This document shows positions 26,765 through 35,860 of a stretch of DNA of 64,000 nt, piece after piece. The notes under the pieces are model-generated. The model did not search any database. It was not told the origin of the DNA and worked only from the letters and a program-made list of their open reading frames with translations. Each line of letters begins with the position of its first letter. Positions within the stretch are counted from its first letter, which is position 1. A program made the position numbers and the translations under genes. Source of the DNA: Vampirovibrio chlorellavorus (GTDB taxonomy: Bacteria > Cyanobacteriota > Vampirovibrionia > Vampirovibrionales > Vampirovibrionaceae); the NCBI RefSeq assembly GCF_003149375.1, contig NZ_QFWH01000003.1, positions 62,001 to 126,000 on the forward strand, in the 5' to 3' direction.

Positions 26765-28927
26765 TTAAAGACTGACTGAAGCCTTGCGAGTCGTTTGAAT
26801 TTCCGCCTCTAGAATATCTGCGATGCGTTGTGAGGATGGGGCTCCCAGACAGTCCTCACGTAAGGCGGTCATGCTTTGGCGCACCGAGGTTTTGAATTCA
26901 GGGTCGTTGGCCATTCGGGCCAGCCATGCCAAGGCTTCTTCGTGGCTATCGGTGGCCAGGCCGCCCGTTTCAGCGATGAAATCATACAGGGGCACATAAT
27001 CCGGGTATTTGTACATGGACACCACCGGCACCCCATGGGCCAAGGCATGCGAGACCATGGTGGAATGAATGGAAATGGCCGCGTCAATGCGCTGGTACAA
27101 TAATTTGTTGGGGGTTTCCTTGGGCAGCACCAGAATCCGGTCGTTTTTGGGCAGGTAGGCTTTTAACTGCTCCAGATTGTCCCGGGGGTGCGGCTTGATG
27201 AGGATGCAGGCCGTGGGGTTCTGGGCCAGAAAACGCTCGTAAATATCCAGAAAATTGACGGTTAGGTTGTTGTATATGGTTTGCCCATGCATGGTCACAA
27301 AAATGGGTTGATGCAGCACCCCCAACACAAATTGACTGCTGGCAGCCAGTTTTTCCGCTTTGTGGGGAAAGCGGGTCGCTTGCACTTCCGGTTCTTCCCA
27401 TTCCTGACTGCCCACCACGTGCAAATGGGCGGCGTTGGTATTTTGTTCGGCAAAAATGCGTTTGACAAAAGGCAAGGCCACCGATAAATGGTCGACACTC
27501 ACGCAGTCGTAGCAAACCGAATATTCCGGCAAGCAGGAGGGAATGATAAAAGTGGTGTACTGCCGCCCTAGCACCGGCTTTAATAGGTTGAGGATACTAA
27601 TGTATTCAATATCCTCCTCCACCCCCACCACGGTATGAAAATCCAGATTTTTAGCGTAAAAATGAATTAAAGCGGTTGTGTACTTCATACTGTTGATGCT
27701 GCCCAATGTGTTTTTCACCAGTGCGGTGGTTTGCCCATTCGCATCGTCAAACAGGGTGGTTGTCGTGGCATCGGCTAAAAACAGTGCTTCACGCTCCTTG
27801 TAAAGCTCAATTAAGCTGGTGACCGATAAAAAATAGGATTTACTCTTTGAAAAAACGGAACCCTGTTTGGGAGAGAGGGCTTGAGAAAATATCTTGCAAG
27901 CCTTTCGGTCATCGTTCCACAACATGAGGATCAAATCGTTTTCTCGTTTTAGCAACTCGTGGGCCAAAGGCTTGAATAGACGCTTGTAGTAACCCTGATT
28001 TCGACTGTTTATGGAAGGCGAAAGGATCAGAATGTGTTCTCGTTGTTTTCCGCTAAAAATGGTAATTAGCCACTTGTTAAACCGCATCAATGTAATGAGC
28101 TTGAGTTTATTGAGGCGAACCCGAAATTTTTTAAATTTTTTCACTGGTTTTCTGGACTCATGTCTAATCTTTTGCTCCAGCTTTCTCAGCGTCGGAAAAG
28201 GAGGAGATTGTTGCAGGGCGTTATAAAAGGATTCGGCCTGTTCCAGTTTTTGTAACAATTGCCGCTGCAATGCTTTTCCCTGTTCCTTGCCCAATATTAC
28301 CGTGAATTTGGACGCCACTTTTCTAAAAGACTCTGTCAGTTTTTGCGCTCTGGTAAGGGCCGGAAGCTCTCCCACAAAATGAGGCGTCACGGAGATAAAG
28401 GGGGACAGAGTAACAGGCGGGGCAAAGGCTTCCACGTCGCCTTTATCAAAAAAGTTCGATAAAAAAATGAGTGGAGTGCCTTCATCCACAGGCACTTGTT
28501 GTTGCAGGGCAAAAAAGACGGACAGCTCATAATACAGCCGGGACAAACTGACCCGACGAATGGCCAGTTTCTCAAAACTGACCGCCGGGAACTGCCTCAG
28601 TCGTAATACATCGGGGGCCAGGGCCAGCACCTCGGCAACACGCCGCTCGGCGATTTTTCGGGACAGCTCAAAAAGCCACCGCTCCGAGTATACGCCCTCG
28701 ACCAGGTGCGGAATAATCACTTTACCCGCAATCTGCAACTTCTGGAGGGCTTTGGAGACACTGAGCGACGGGGTGTAAACGTGAATGGTCTGGTGTGGCA
28801 TGGCCCCAATGACCTTGACCAGATAGGGCAACTTTTCAATGGTTGTTCCCACATGGCACACCTGCTGGGCTTTCGACACCTCCTGCAAGCCTGCCGGTTT
28901 TACGGCTTCTTCCACAAGGTTTGGCAT
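26765..28927 (-). CDS. Large putative surface-glycan glycosyltransferase
   Basis: 720 residues. The N-terminal half is unrecognised, with basic helices around 255-290. The C-terminal half (about 295-700) looks like a GT-B fold with KPHP at 578-581, then D-A-A-I-S-I-H-S-T at 615-623 followed by HGVPVVSMYKYPDY. This resembles the HP and S/T motifs of polysialyltransferase and capsule glycosyltransferase families; a DEG triplet at 148-150 may be chance. Its ATG overlaps the stop of the ABC exporter gene as TAATG, so the two are coupled, which suggests that the transferred sugar and the exported lipid-linked product belong together. Confidence 0.62.
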   Translation of the reverse strand: MPNLVEEAVKPAGLQEVSKAQQVCHVGTTIEKLPYLVKVIGAMPHQTIHVYTPSLSVSKALQKLQIAGKVIIPHLVEGVYSERWLFELSRKIAERRVAEVLALAPDVLRLRQFPAVSFEKLAIRRVSLSRLYYELSVFFALQQQVPVDEGTPLIFLSNFFDKGDVEAFAPPVTLSPFISVTPHFVGELPALTRAQKLTESFRKVASKFTVILGKEQGKALQRQLLQKLEQAESFYNALQQSPPFPTLRKLEQKIRHESRKPVKKFKKFRVRLNKLKLITLMRFNKWLITIFSGKQREHILILSPSINSRNQGYYKRLFKPLAHELLKRENDLILMLWNDDRKACKIFSQALSPKQGSVFSKSKSYFLSVTSLIELYKEREALFLADATTTTLFDDANGQTTALVKNTLGSINSMKYTTALIHFYAKNLDFHTVVGVEEDIEYISILNLLKPVLGRQYTTFIIPSCLPEYSVCYDCVSVDHLSVALPFVKRIFAEQNTNAAHLHVVGSQEWEEPEVQATRFPHKAEKLAASSQFVLGVLHQPIFVTMHGQTIYNNLTVNFLDIYERFLAQNPTACILIKPHPRDNLEQLKAYLPKNDRILVLPKETPNKLLYQRIDAAISIHSTMVSHALAHGVPVVSMYKYPDYVPLYDFIAETGGLATDSHEEALAWLARMANDPEFKTSVRQSMTALREDCLGAPSSQRIADILEAEIQTTRKASVSL

Positions 28928-30768
28928 TACAGGGCCGGGGCCAGCGATTGATTCAAGGTGCCCACGGAGGCCACTTCAAGCGATGGCGTTTGCCGGAACT
29001 GGGTTTGGTACAAATTGGCGTAACGTCCTTCCGCGGCCAGCAATTCTTCGTGCGTGCCCTGCTCGGCCACTTGCCCCTCTTCCAGTACAATAATGCGATC
29101 GGCGTTGCGGATGGTGGAAAGGCGGTGGGCAATGACCAGCACGGTTCGCTCCACCATTAAGGCATCCATGGCCTTTTGCACGATGGCTTCCGACTGACTA
29201 TCCAGAGCGCTGGTGGCCTCATCCAGAATAACAATGGGGGCATCCTTGAGAATGGCCCGGGCAATGGCCATACGCTGGCGCTGCCCGCCGGACATCATGA
29301 CCCCACGTTCGCCGATTCGTGTATCCAGCCCCTCGGGAAGGGACTCTATAAAATCTGTCAGATAAGCCTTTTCCAGGGCTTCATGGAGCTGATCGTCGGT
29401 GGCCTTGGGGTTCCCCATCAACAGGTTTTCCCGAATCGTTCCATCAAACAGGAAATTATCCTGGGCCACAATGGCAATATTCTTGCGTAAGGATTCCTGG
29501 GTTAAGTCACGAATGTCGGTATCATCAATGCGAATGGCGCCTGCCAAGACATCGTAAAAACGGGGGATCAGGTTGGCAATGGTGGTTTTCCCACTGCCGG
29601 ACGCGCCTACCAGTGCCGTGGTTTTGCCTTTGGGGAAGTGCAGGGTGATGTCCTGCAACACGGGTTTATCGGAACGATAAGAGAAGCGCACGTTCTCAAA
29701 GGTAATCCCCTGTCGAATGTCTTCCAGCACCTTGGCATCCGGCTTGTCCACAATGGTTGGCATCTGATCCAGCAGGGTGAAAATACGACCCGCCGCCAGT
29801 AGAGACATCTGGGCGGTCAGAATGGAACTGCCCAGGTTCTTGATGGGGTTGTACAGCATCAGCATGGCGGCGATAAAAGATACAAAGCCGCCCGTGGTTA
29901 TTTCCTTGCTAACCACCATAATGCTGCCTTGCCAGATAATCAGGGCAATGCCCACCGAGGCGATAATATGCATGGACGGAGTGAGCCAGCCCTGGGCCTG
30001 AGTGCCTTTAATGGCCATCTGGAAGAGATTGCGCTGGTATTCCTCAAATTTTTTCTCACGGAATTCGCACAGGTTGTAGCCGTAAACCACCCGAATCCCC
30101 CCCACGGTTTCGGTGTAGAAGGACAACACATTACCGGTGGCCGCGGCCGTGGCCCGGGCAATATGCTTGATGACCTTGCGGATTTGGGTGGAGGGAAACA
30201 GCACTAGCAACAGGATGCTGATAGCAATGATGGACAGCTTCCAGGAAGTGGCGATCAACACGGTCATCAAGCCCAGAGAGGAGAATAAACGGGTGAGCAT
30301 GGACTTGGTGTTATTGAGGATGTTGGTGTTAATGGATTGGGGATCCTGGAAATAAGCCTGAATAATGGTGCCGGTGGCTGTGTTATCGAAGAAGCGCACA
30401 TCCCGGGTTTGCAATTTTTTAAACAATTCGTATTGCAAATCACACATAATTCGGTAGCCCAGCCAACCGTTCATGTAAATAGAAGTATAGTTAAGCAGTC
30501 CCTGCAAAAAGGTAAACCCCACAATAACCAGCGGCACGTATGAAACGGAAGCGGCTGATTTTTCGACCTGCATGGCATCCACATAAGGCTTCAAGGCCAG
30601 GGCCACGGCGCCATCCAGCGCCCCAATGGGAATGGTCAGTAAAACTGCCAGAATCGCCCGAAACCAGTACGGTTTAAAGTAATGCAACAAGCGTTTATAA
30701 AGATAGGCCGTACTATGCGTGCCATCTGCATTGGGTTTCATCAGGGATTCAATGAACTGCTTCACCAT
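28927..30768 (-). CDS. MsbA-type ABC exporter (permease and ATPase fused)
   Basis: 613 residues: six transmembrane helices in residues 30-320, then an ATP-binding domain with Walker A GASGSGKTT, the signature MSGGQRQRMAIARA, Walker B IVILDEATSALD and the switch His in IAHRLSTIRNADRI. The half-transporter layout matches MsbA/lipid-linked oligosaccharide flippases. It lies in a surface glycan locus and is coupled to the downstream glycosyltransferase gene, so flipping a lipid-linked glycan is more likely than general lipid A transport. The symbol is left empty because several exporter subfamilies share these motifs. Confidence 0.88.
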   Translation of the reverse strand: MVKQFIESLMKPNADGTHSTAYLYKRLLHYFKPYWFRAILAVLLTIPIGALDGAVALALKPYVDAMQVEKSAASVSYVPLVIVGFTFLQGLLNYTSIYMNGWLGYRIMCDLQYELFKKLQTRDVRFFDNTATGTIIQAYFQDPQSINTNILNNTKSMLTRLFSSLGLMTVLIATSWKLSIIAISILLLVLFPSTQIRKVIKHIARATAAATGNVLSFYTETVGGIRVVYGYNLCEFREKKFEEYQRNLFQMAIKGTQAQGWLTPSMHIIASVGIALIIWQGSIMVVSKEITTGGFVSFIAAMLMLYNPIKNLGSSILTAQMSLLAAGRIFTLLDQMPTIVDKPDAKVLEDIRQGITFENVRFSYRSDKPVLQDITLHFPKGKTTALVGASGSGKTTIANLIPRFYDVLAGAIRIDDTDIRDLTQESLRKNIAIVAQDNFLFDGTIRENLLMGNPKATDDQLHEALEKAYLTDFIESLPEGLDTRIGERGVMMSGGQRQRMAIARAILKDAPIVILDEATSALDSQSEAIVQKAMDALMVERTVLVIAHRLSTIRNADRIIVLEEGQVAEQGTHEELLAAEGRYANLYQTQFRQTPSLEVASVGTLNQSLAPAL

Positions 30769-30866
30769 TATTTTCCTATGGATTGGGGTACTTCCCGAGA
30801 ATGTTACTGATCTTATCGCAAGAAGCGAAGGGACGAGAAAATTATTTACCGAACTTTCAATGAAAC

Positions 30867-32033
30867 TTAATAGGTCAATTGCTTTTGTAGCAGCCTCGCG
30901 TCAATAGGGGTGCTAGCCAAGACCTCCCGAACCCGCTCGGCACACTGGCCTTCTCCAAAAGGGTGGCTATCCATATTGAGGTCGGGTAGGGTGTGGGGTG
31001 CCCACAGCACAGCGGCAAGACCTTGCTGGATGGCTGCATCCTCTTGAGCGACGTCCAGCACGTTTTCGCCTCGCTCACGGCCTTTCTGGCGTTCCCCAAT
31101 GTTGAGGCAAGGCACTTTGAAATGGGCTGTTTCCAGCAAGCCGCTGCTGGAGTTTCCCACCACCAGAGACACATAGCGTAACATGTTCAGGTAATTTACC
31201 CGTCCCAGGCTTTGTACCACCCGAAATTGAGGCAAGTGCCGGTAGTCGGTTTCCAGTGCCTCGATGATTTGCTCAGATCCCTCATCGTGGTTGGGATAGG
31301 TGGCGATGATTTGAACCCGATCCCCCAGCTGGCACAATGCGGACAGGGTTTGTCGGGCTTGCTGGCCAGCCAGCGTGGCCTGGGTGGTAATGGGGTGCTG
31401 GGTGAACAGAACCCAGGGCTTGTTCATGTCCAGATTGTATTTTTCAGCCAGTTCCGCTTTTTCCAGTTTGGGAATCAATCGGATGTTATCCAGCACCGGG
31501 GAACCGGCCACGGTCACCCGCCACGGTTCCTCTCCCATAGCCAGAATGCGTTGGGCGCTGGCTGGGGTGGCCGGGAAATGCAGGTGGGCCAGTTTGGTAA
31601 TGGCATGGCGAATGGGATCATCCAGCATGCCTCCCCGCACCACGTCTCCCCCATGTACATGGGCCAATGGAATATTGCTTAGAAAGGCGGCCAGAGCCGC
31701 TCCCATTGTTTCATAGCGGTCGCCCAGCACCAACAGCCAGTTGGGGCGATTGGCCGCAATGCCAAAGTATTCCCCCATGGTTTGGGTTAAAAAACCGCAA
31801 TCGGCGGCCATGTTTTGCCCCAGCTGTGGCAATGACGGCTTGAACGTTACCGAAAAGCCATCCTGCTCAATTTCTTTCAGGGTCTGGCCATAGCGGTCAT
31901 CCAGATGCGAGCCGGAGACATACAGGCAAACCTCAAAGCGCTCGTCCTGCTGAAGTCGTTTGGCAATGGGGTACATCAAGCCGTATTCCGCCCGAGTCCC
32001 TGTGAATATGCCAACTTTGAGGCTTATGGCCAT
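30867..32033 (-). CDS. legG: Hydrolysing UDP-sugar 2-epimerase, LegG/NeuC type
   Basis: 388 residues. GTRAEYGLMYPI at the N terminus and GDRYETMGAALAAFLSNIPLAHVHGGD are hallmarks of the NeuC/LegG branch, in which UDP is released and a free mannosamine-type sugar is formed (UDP-N,N'-diacetylbacillosamine to 2,4-diacetamido-2,4,6-trideoxymannose for legionaminic acid). The non-hydrolysing WecB paralogue in this window has GARPQFIKAAP instead. It is divergent from ptmE-legC-legF-legH-legI, sharing a 128 bp control region. The product would feed LegI at 35857. Confidence 0.9.
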   Translation of the reverse strand: MAISLKVGIFTGTRAEYGLMYPIAKRLQQDERFEVCLYVSGSHLDDRYGQTLKEIEQDGFSVTFKPSLPQLGQNMAADCGFLTQTMGEYFGIAANRPNWLLVLGDRYETMGAALAAFLSNIPLAHVHGGDVVRGGMLDDPIRHAITKLAHLHFPATPASAQRILAMGEEPWRVTVAGSPVLDNIRLIPKLEKAELAEKYNLDMNKPWVLFTQHPITTQATLAGQQARQTLSALCQLGDRVQIIATYPNHDEGSEQIIEALETDYRHLPQFRVVQSLGRVNYLNMLRYVSLVVGNSSSGLLETAHFKVPCLNIGERQKGRERGENVLDVAQEDAAIQQGLAAVLWAPHTLPDLNMDSHPFGEGQCAERVREVLASTPIDARLLQKQLTY

Positions 32034-32088
32034 TTTAATTAATGTAGTCCGAATTTTTTATTTAACTAATTAAGCCGAGGTTTAAAAT

Positions 32089-32118
32089 ATGAGATTTTAT
32101 TCTTTGGGTCTTTATACT
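32089..32118 (+). promoter_or_regulatory. Candidate promoter of the legionaminic operon
   Basis: ATGAGA (32089-32094) and TATACT (32113-32118) are 18 bp apart, in the AT-rich divergent spacer 44 bp before the ptmE start; a strong GGAGGTGA ribosome site follows. Confidence 0.4.
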
Positions 32119-32161
32119 AGAATCTTCCAAGCTACCTGTAAAGTGTTGTGGAGGTGACTCA

Positions 32162-33232
32162 ATGGAAGCGTTTCGGCGCTGTTTTCTGATTTCGAGCCTG
32201 ACACTCTCGGATGCGCTTCGCAACATGAATGATACGGGGTTTCGGGCCGCCATTGTGGTTGACGACAAAGACCGCATGCTGGGTCTGGTGACGGATGGAG
32301 ATGTTCGAAAAAGCCTCTTGAAGGGAATTTCCCTGAACGCGCCCTTGACCGATGTGATGAACCCCCAGCCGCTGGTGGGTCAGGCCGGTCTGTCCCGAGA
32401 AGAATATCTGCCGCTGATGGTGGAAAACGGAAACGAGTGCTTGCCCATTGTGGACACAAAGGGTCGGGTGGTGGATCTGGTTTTTATGCGGGACTTTGTG
32501 CAGCCAGAGCTTCTGAAATCTTCCATGGTCATTATGGCCGGTGGGGCGGGAAAACGTCTTTGGCCACTGACCCGAATCACCCCGAAGCCCTTGTTGCCAG
32601 TGGCCAACAAGCCGATTTTACAGCATATTCTCATCCATGCCCGCTCCCAGGGCTTTAAAAACGTTTGGGTCTCCACCCATTACAAGGCGGAACAGGTTGA
32701 AAATTTTTTGCACACCTCCACGCCGTCGGGTATGCAGGCCAATATCCTGCGGGAAGAAAGCCCATTGGGGACGGCGGGTTGCCTGAAGGCTTTGGAAACC
32801 CACGAAGACGACAAGCCCTTGTTTATTATGAATGGCGATATTTTAACCCAGCTTGACTTTCAGGCCATGCTGGACTGGCATCGTTCTCATGGTAACCTTT
32901 TGACGGTCGCTTGTCGGCAGTTTTCCCATCAGGTGCCTTACGGGGTGCTGGAAACCGACGGGCAGCGTTTGATTTCGGTGCAGGAAAAACCGACGCATTA
33001 TTACAACATCAACGCCGGCATTTACCTGCTGGAACGGCAGGCTTTGCGTTATATTCCAGAAAACGTTCATTTTGATATGACCGATTTAATTGATGCCCTG
33101 ATTCACGCCGAGCGTCCTGTGGGTACGTTTCCCATCTCCGAATCGTGGATCGATATTGGGCAGCACGAGGATTACGAGAGGGTCAACCGGGACTCTCACC
33201 AGTTTTTGTCGCCGGTGGGAGGCCTTGCGTAA
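32162..33232 (+). CDS. ptmE: CBS-domain sugar-phosphate nucleotidyltransferase, PtmE-like
   Basis: 356 residues. Two CBS motifs occupy about residues 10-115 (for example AAIVVDDKDRMLGLVTDGDVRK), followed by a nucleotidyltransferase domain with MAGGAGKRLWPLT near 123 and MNGDILTQ. The CBS-plus-nucleotidyltransferase layout is that of PtmE, which makes GDP-glucosamine at the start of the Campylobacter legionaminic route. The substrate and the nucleotide (GDP or UDP) are inferred from family and context. Start fixed by GGAGGT 7 bp upstream. The first gene of a tightly packed six-gene plus-strand operon. Confidence 0.82.
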   Translation: MEAFRRCFLISSLTLSDALRNMNDTGFRAAIVVDDKDRMLGLVTDGDVRKSLLKGISLNAPLTDVMNPQPLVGQAGLSREEYLPLMVENGNECLPIVDTKGRVVDLVFMRDFVQPELLKSSMVIMAGGAGKRLWPLTRITPKPLLPVANKPILQHILIHARSQGFKNVWVSTHYKAEQVENFLHTSTPSGMQANILREESPLGTAGCLKALETHEDDKPLFIMNGDILTQLDFQAMLDWHRSHGNLLTVACRQFSHQVPYGVLETDGQRLISVQEKPTHYYNINAGIYLLERQALRYIPENVHFDMTDLIDALIHAERPVGTFPISESWIDIGQHEDYERVNRDSHQFLSPVGGLA

Positions 33233-33235
33233 TTG

Positions 33236-34402
33236 ATGTCAGCCACTTTTTTAGCCGCTTCAACTTCCTCATCCGCTTCTCACATTCCGTTATCGGAACC
33301 GACTCTGGAGACCAACGCCTGGACCTATGTGAAAGACGCCCTGGATTCGGGTTGGGTGTCATCGGTGGGGCCCTATGTGGATCGCTTTGAGCGGGCCTTT
33401 GCCGATTATTTTCAGGTGCCGCGTACCGTGGCCACGGTTAATGGCACGGCGGCTTTGCACATTGCCCTCTTGCTGGCCGGGGTTCAGCCGGGGGATGAGG
33501 TTATCGTTCCCAGCCTCACTTTTATCGCCAGTATCAATGTTATTCGTTATATCGGGGCCATCCCGGTTTTTTGGGATTCCCAATCGGATCACTGGAACGC
33601 CGATCCGGCTTTACTGCACGGCCTCATTACGCCGAAAACCAAAGCCATTATGGCCGTTCATCTTTATGGGGATGCCATGGACATGGGGCCTATTTTGGCC
33701 TTGGCCGAAGCGTATAACCTGAAAGTGATCGAAGATGCCGCTGAAGCATTGGGCGCTGACTGGAACGGTCAACCCTGTGGCGCCATTGGCGATGTGGGTT
33801 GCCTGAGTTTTAATGGCAATAAAACCCTGACCACCGGCGGCGGTGGACTGATTGTCAGCAAGCATGCGGACTTGTTAAGCCGAGCCCATTACCTGATTAA
33901 TCAGGCCAAGGATGATGGCTTGACCTTTACCCACAACGAGGTGGGCTATAATTACCGCCTGACCAACCTGCAGGCGGCTTTGGGCGTGGCCCAGCTGGAG
34001 TGCCTGCCCCGGTTTCTGGAAAACCGTCGCCGTATCTGGCAACGGTATCAAGCGGCGTTTGCCGGTCATCCTCAGCTCACTCTCTTTGAAGCGTTACCGA
34101 ATACCACTCGTTCCGCCTGGCTGTATGGGGTGGCTATCAACCCCCAGACCCTTCCCGATATGGAAGCCATGGATATGGTCAACGCCTTGAGTCAGCGGCA
34201 AATCCAGTCTCGCCCCTTTTTCAAGCCGGGTCATCAACAAAAACCATTTCAACCGTTTGTGAGTGATTCTTTGCCCAACGCTGATCGTTGGCACCAGCTG
34301 GGTTTTAATCTGCCCAGCTCCTCTTCGCTCTCTCCAGCGGATCAGGAACGGGTGATTGAAGCGGTACTGGATATTCTGAATCACAGGAAAACCCAGTCAT
34401 GA
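33236..34402 (+). CDS. legC: PLP aminotransferase of legionaminic acid synthesis
   Basis: 388 residues of the DegT/DnrJ/EryC1 sugar aminotransferase family. TVNGTAALHIALLLAG, VIEDAAEALGA (the cofactor-binding Asp) and SFNGNKTLTTGGGG (Schiff-base Lys) are visible. LegC-type enzymes aminate C4 of the 4-keto-6-deoxy nucleotide sugar made by LegB. It lies between ptmE and legF, with an ATGA overlap to legF, so the assignment rests on both family and context. An in-frame TTG one codon upstream is an alternative start. The 4,6-dehydratase LegB is not in this window. Confidence 0.85.
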   Translation: MSATFLAASTSSSASHIPLSEPTLETNAWTYVKDALDSGWVSSVGPYVDRFERAFADYFQVPRTVATVNGTAALHIALLLAGVQPGDEVIVPSLTFIASINVIRYIGAIPVFWDSQSDHWNADPALLHGLITPKTKAIMAVHLYGDAMDMGPILALAEAYNLKVIEDAAEALGADWNGQPCGAIGDVGCLSFNGNKTLTTGGGGLIVSKHADLLSRAHYLINQAKDDGLTFTHNEVGYNYRLTNLQAALGVAQLECLPRFLENRRRIWQRYQAAFAGHPQLTLFEALPNTTRSAWLYGVAINPQTLPDMEAMDMVNALSQRQIQSRPFFKPGHQQKPFQPFVSDSLPNADRWHQLGFNLPSSSSLSPADQERVIEAVLDILNHRKTQS

Positions 34403-35127
34403 GCGCTAAAACAATCGCCTTGATTCCGGCCCGGGGTGGTTCCAAAGGGTTACCGGGAAAAAACATTCGGCCCTTGTTGGGTAAGCCGCTACTGCATTAC
34501 TCGGTTGAAGCGGCTCTGGGGTGTCACCGGGTGGATGCCGTGTATGTGTCCAGCGATGATCCCCGGATTCTGGAGGTGGCCCGTGATGCAGGCGCCCTGA
34601 CCGCTCCACCCCGTTCCTCTGAATTGGCCAACGATACCGCATCCTCACTGGATGTGACTTGCGATTTTTTGACCTGGTATGAGCGGGCCTTTTCCGAGCG
34701 TATCGACACCCTCATTCTGTTGCAGCCCACCTCGCCCCTGCGAACCGCCGCCCATTTGCAAGCGGCCCTGCAATTGTACGACTTTCATCGGTCGGAAGCA
34801 CCGACTATTGTGAGTGTTACCCCGGCCAAGCCGTTGGCATGGCAAGGGCAAATTGCCCCGGACGCCGGGCATTTCCAGCCTCATCAGCAGGCCAGCGCCA
34901 ACACCAATCGACAAATCGAACCGGCCAATTATCAGCTCAACGGGGCCATTTATATCGCCCCGGCCAGTCGATACCTGAATCGAACCTTTATGCAAGCGCC
35001 GGTATACCCTTACATCATGTCGGCACAAGCCTCCGTAGATATTGATACCCTGAGCGATTTCCTGTTGGCCGAGGCCCTGCTGAGGGCTCAATCGACCGTA
35101 TCGGGCACAGCCCTGAGAGGGTGTTGA
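34399..35127 (+). CDS. legF: CMP-legionaminic acid synthetase
   Basis: 242 residues of the acylneuraminate cytidylyltransferase family. IPARGGSKGLPGKNIRPLLGKPLL is the CTP-binding signature, SSDDPRIL follows, and LLQPTSPLR marks the substrate side. It activates the nonulosonic acid with CTP to CMP-Leg (or a close relative). The start overlaps the legC stop as ATGA and legH begins 1 bp after its stop. The second cytidylyltransferase in the window (63813) is of the SpsF-like branch, so the two pathways have separate activating enzymes. Confidence 0.88.
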   Translation: MSAKTIALIPARGGSKGLPGKNIRPLLGKPLLHYSVEAALGCHRVDAVYVSSDDPRILEVARDAGALTAPPRSSELANDTASSLDVTCDFLTWYERAFSERIDTLILLQPTSPLRTAAHLQAALQLYDFHRSEAPTIVSVTPAKPLAWQGQIAPDAGHFQPHQQASANTNRQIEPANYQLNGAIYIAPASRYLNRTFMQAPVYPYIMSAQASVDIDTLSDFLLAEALLRAQSTVSGTALRGC

Positions 35128-35128
35128 C

Positions 35129-35860
35129 ATGCGGGTTATGGATATAGAGGCTGACAGACCGAAAGCGGTCATTGTGGGAACCGGCGGACACGCCCAAGTG
35201 CTGTGGGCTGCCTGGCAGACCCTTCAAAACACACCGGGTCAGGTCTCCCCTTTATTGATGGGTTGGCTGGAGCATGCAGGCTACCAAGGCCCGACCCATT
35301 TAATGGATTTGCCGGTTTATCCTGAAACGGAGGCTGGCCTGTTGGCCTTGTCTGAGCAAGGTGTATGGGCTTTTTATTTTGGCATCGGCATGGTCACTGC
35401 CAACCCGAAGCGTTGGGATATTTTTCAGCGAGTGCAAGGGTATGGATTTACGCCAAAAACCCTGATTCATCCCACCGCCGTTGTGGATTCCTCCGCTATC
35501 ATTGGTCCGGGCTGCTTTATCGGGGCCCGATCCGTGATTCAGCCGTTTGTTAAATTAGGGGCCGCTGCCATTGTGAATACCGGCAGTATTGTGGAACATC
35601 ACGCCGATATGGGGCAAAATGTACATGTGGCCCCCGGTAGTATATTGTGCGGTCATTCCCAGGTGGGCGATCATAGCCTGATTGGGGCCGGGGCCATTGT
35701 GCTACAGCAAGTGAGCGTGGGCCGTCTGGCTGCCGTGGGGGCGGGTAGCGTGGTGCTGCAATCGGTAGCCGAAGGCGCTACGGTTGTGGGCAATCCGGCC
35801 CGACCTGTTTTACAAGGTCATAATCGCAATCAAATGGGTCAGGAGTCCGTTGTTTCATGA
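35129..35860 (+). CDS. legH: NeuD/PglD-type acetyltransferase (LegH-like)
   Basis: 243 residues. An N-terminal Rossmann-like nucleotide-sugar-binding part (VIVGTGGHAQVLW) is followed by a left-handed beta-helix of hexapeptide repeats from about 110 to 225, with the catalytic His in the VEHHADMG segment as in PglD/NeuD. In the legionaminic route such an enzyme acetylates the 4-amino group of the LegC product. O-acetylation of the finished sugar is the alternative for NeuD relatives. It sits between legF and legI, with a 4 bp overlap to legI. Confidence 0.82.
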   Translation: MRVMDIEADRPKAVIVGTGGHAQVLWAAWQTLQNTPGQVSPLLMGWLEHAGYQGPTHLMDLPVYPETEAGLLALSEQGVWAFYFGIGMVTANPKRWDIFQRVQGYGFTPKTLIHPTAVVDSSAIIGPGCFIGARSVIQPFVKLGAAAIVNTGSIVEHHADMGQNVHVAPGSILCGHSQVGDHSLIGAGAIVLQQVSVGRLAAVGAGSVVLQSVAEGATVVGNPARPVLQGHNRNQMGQESVVS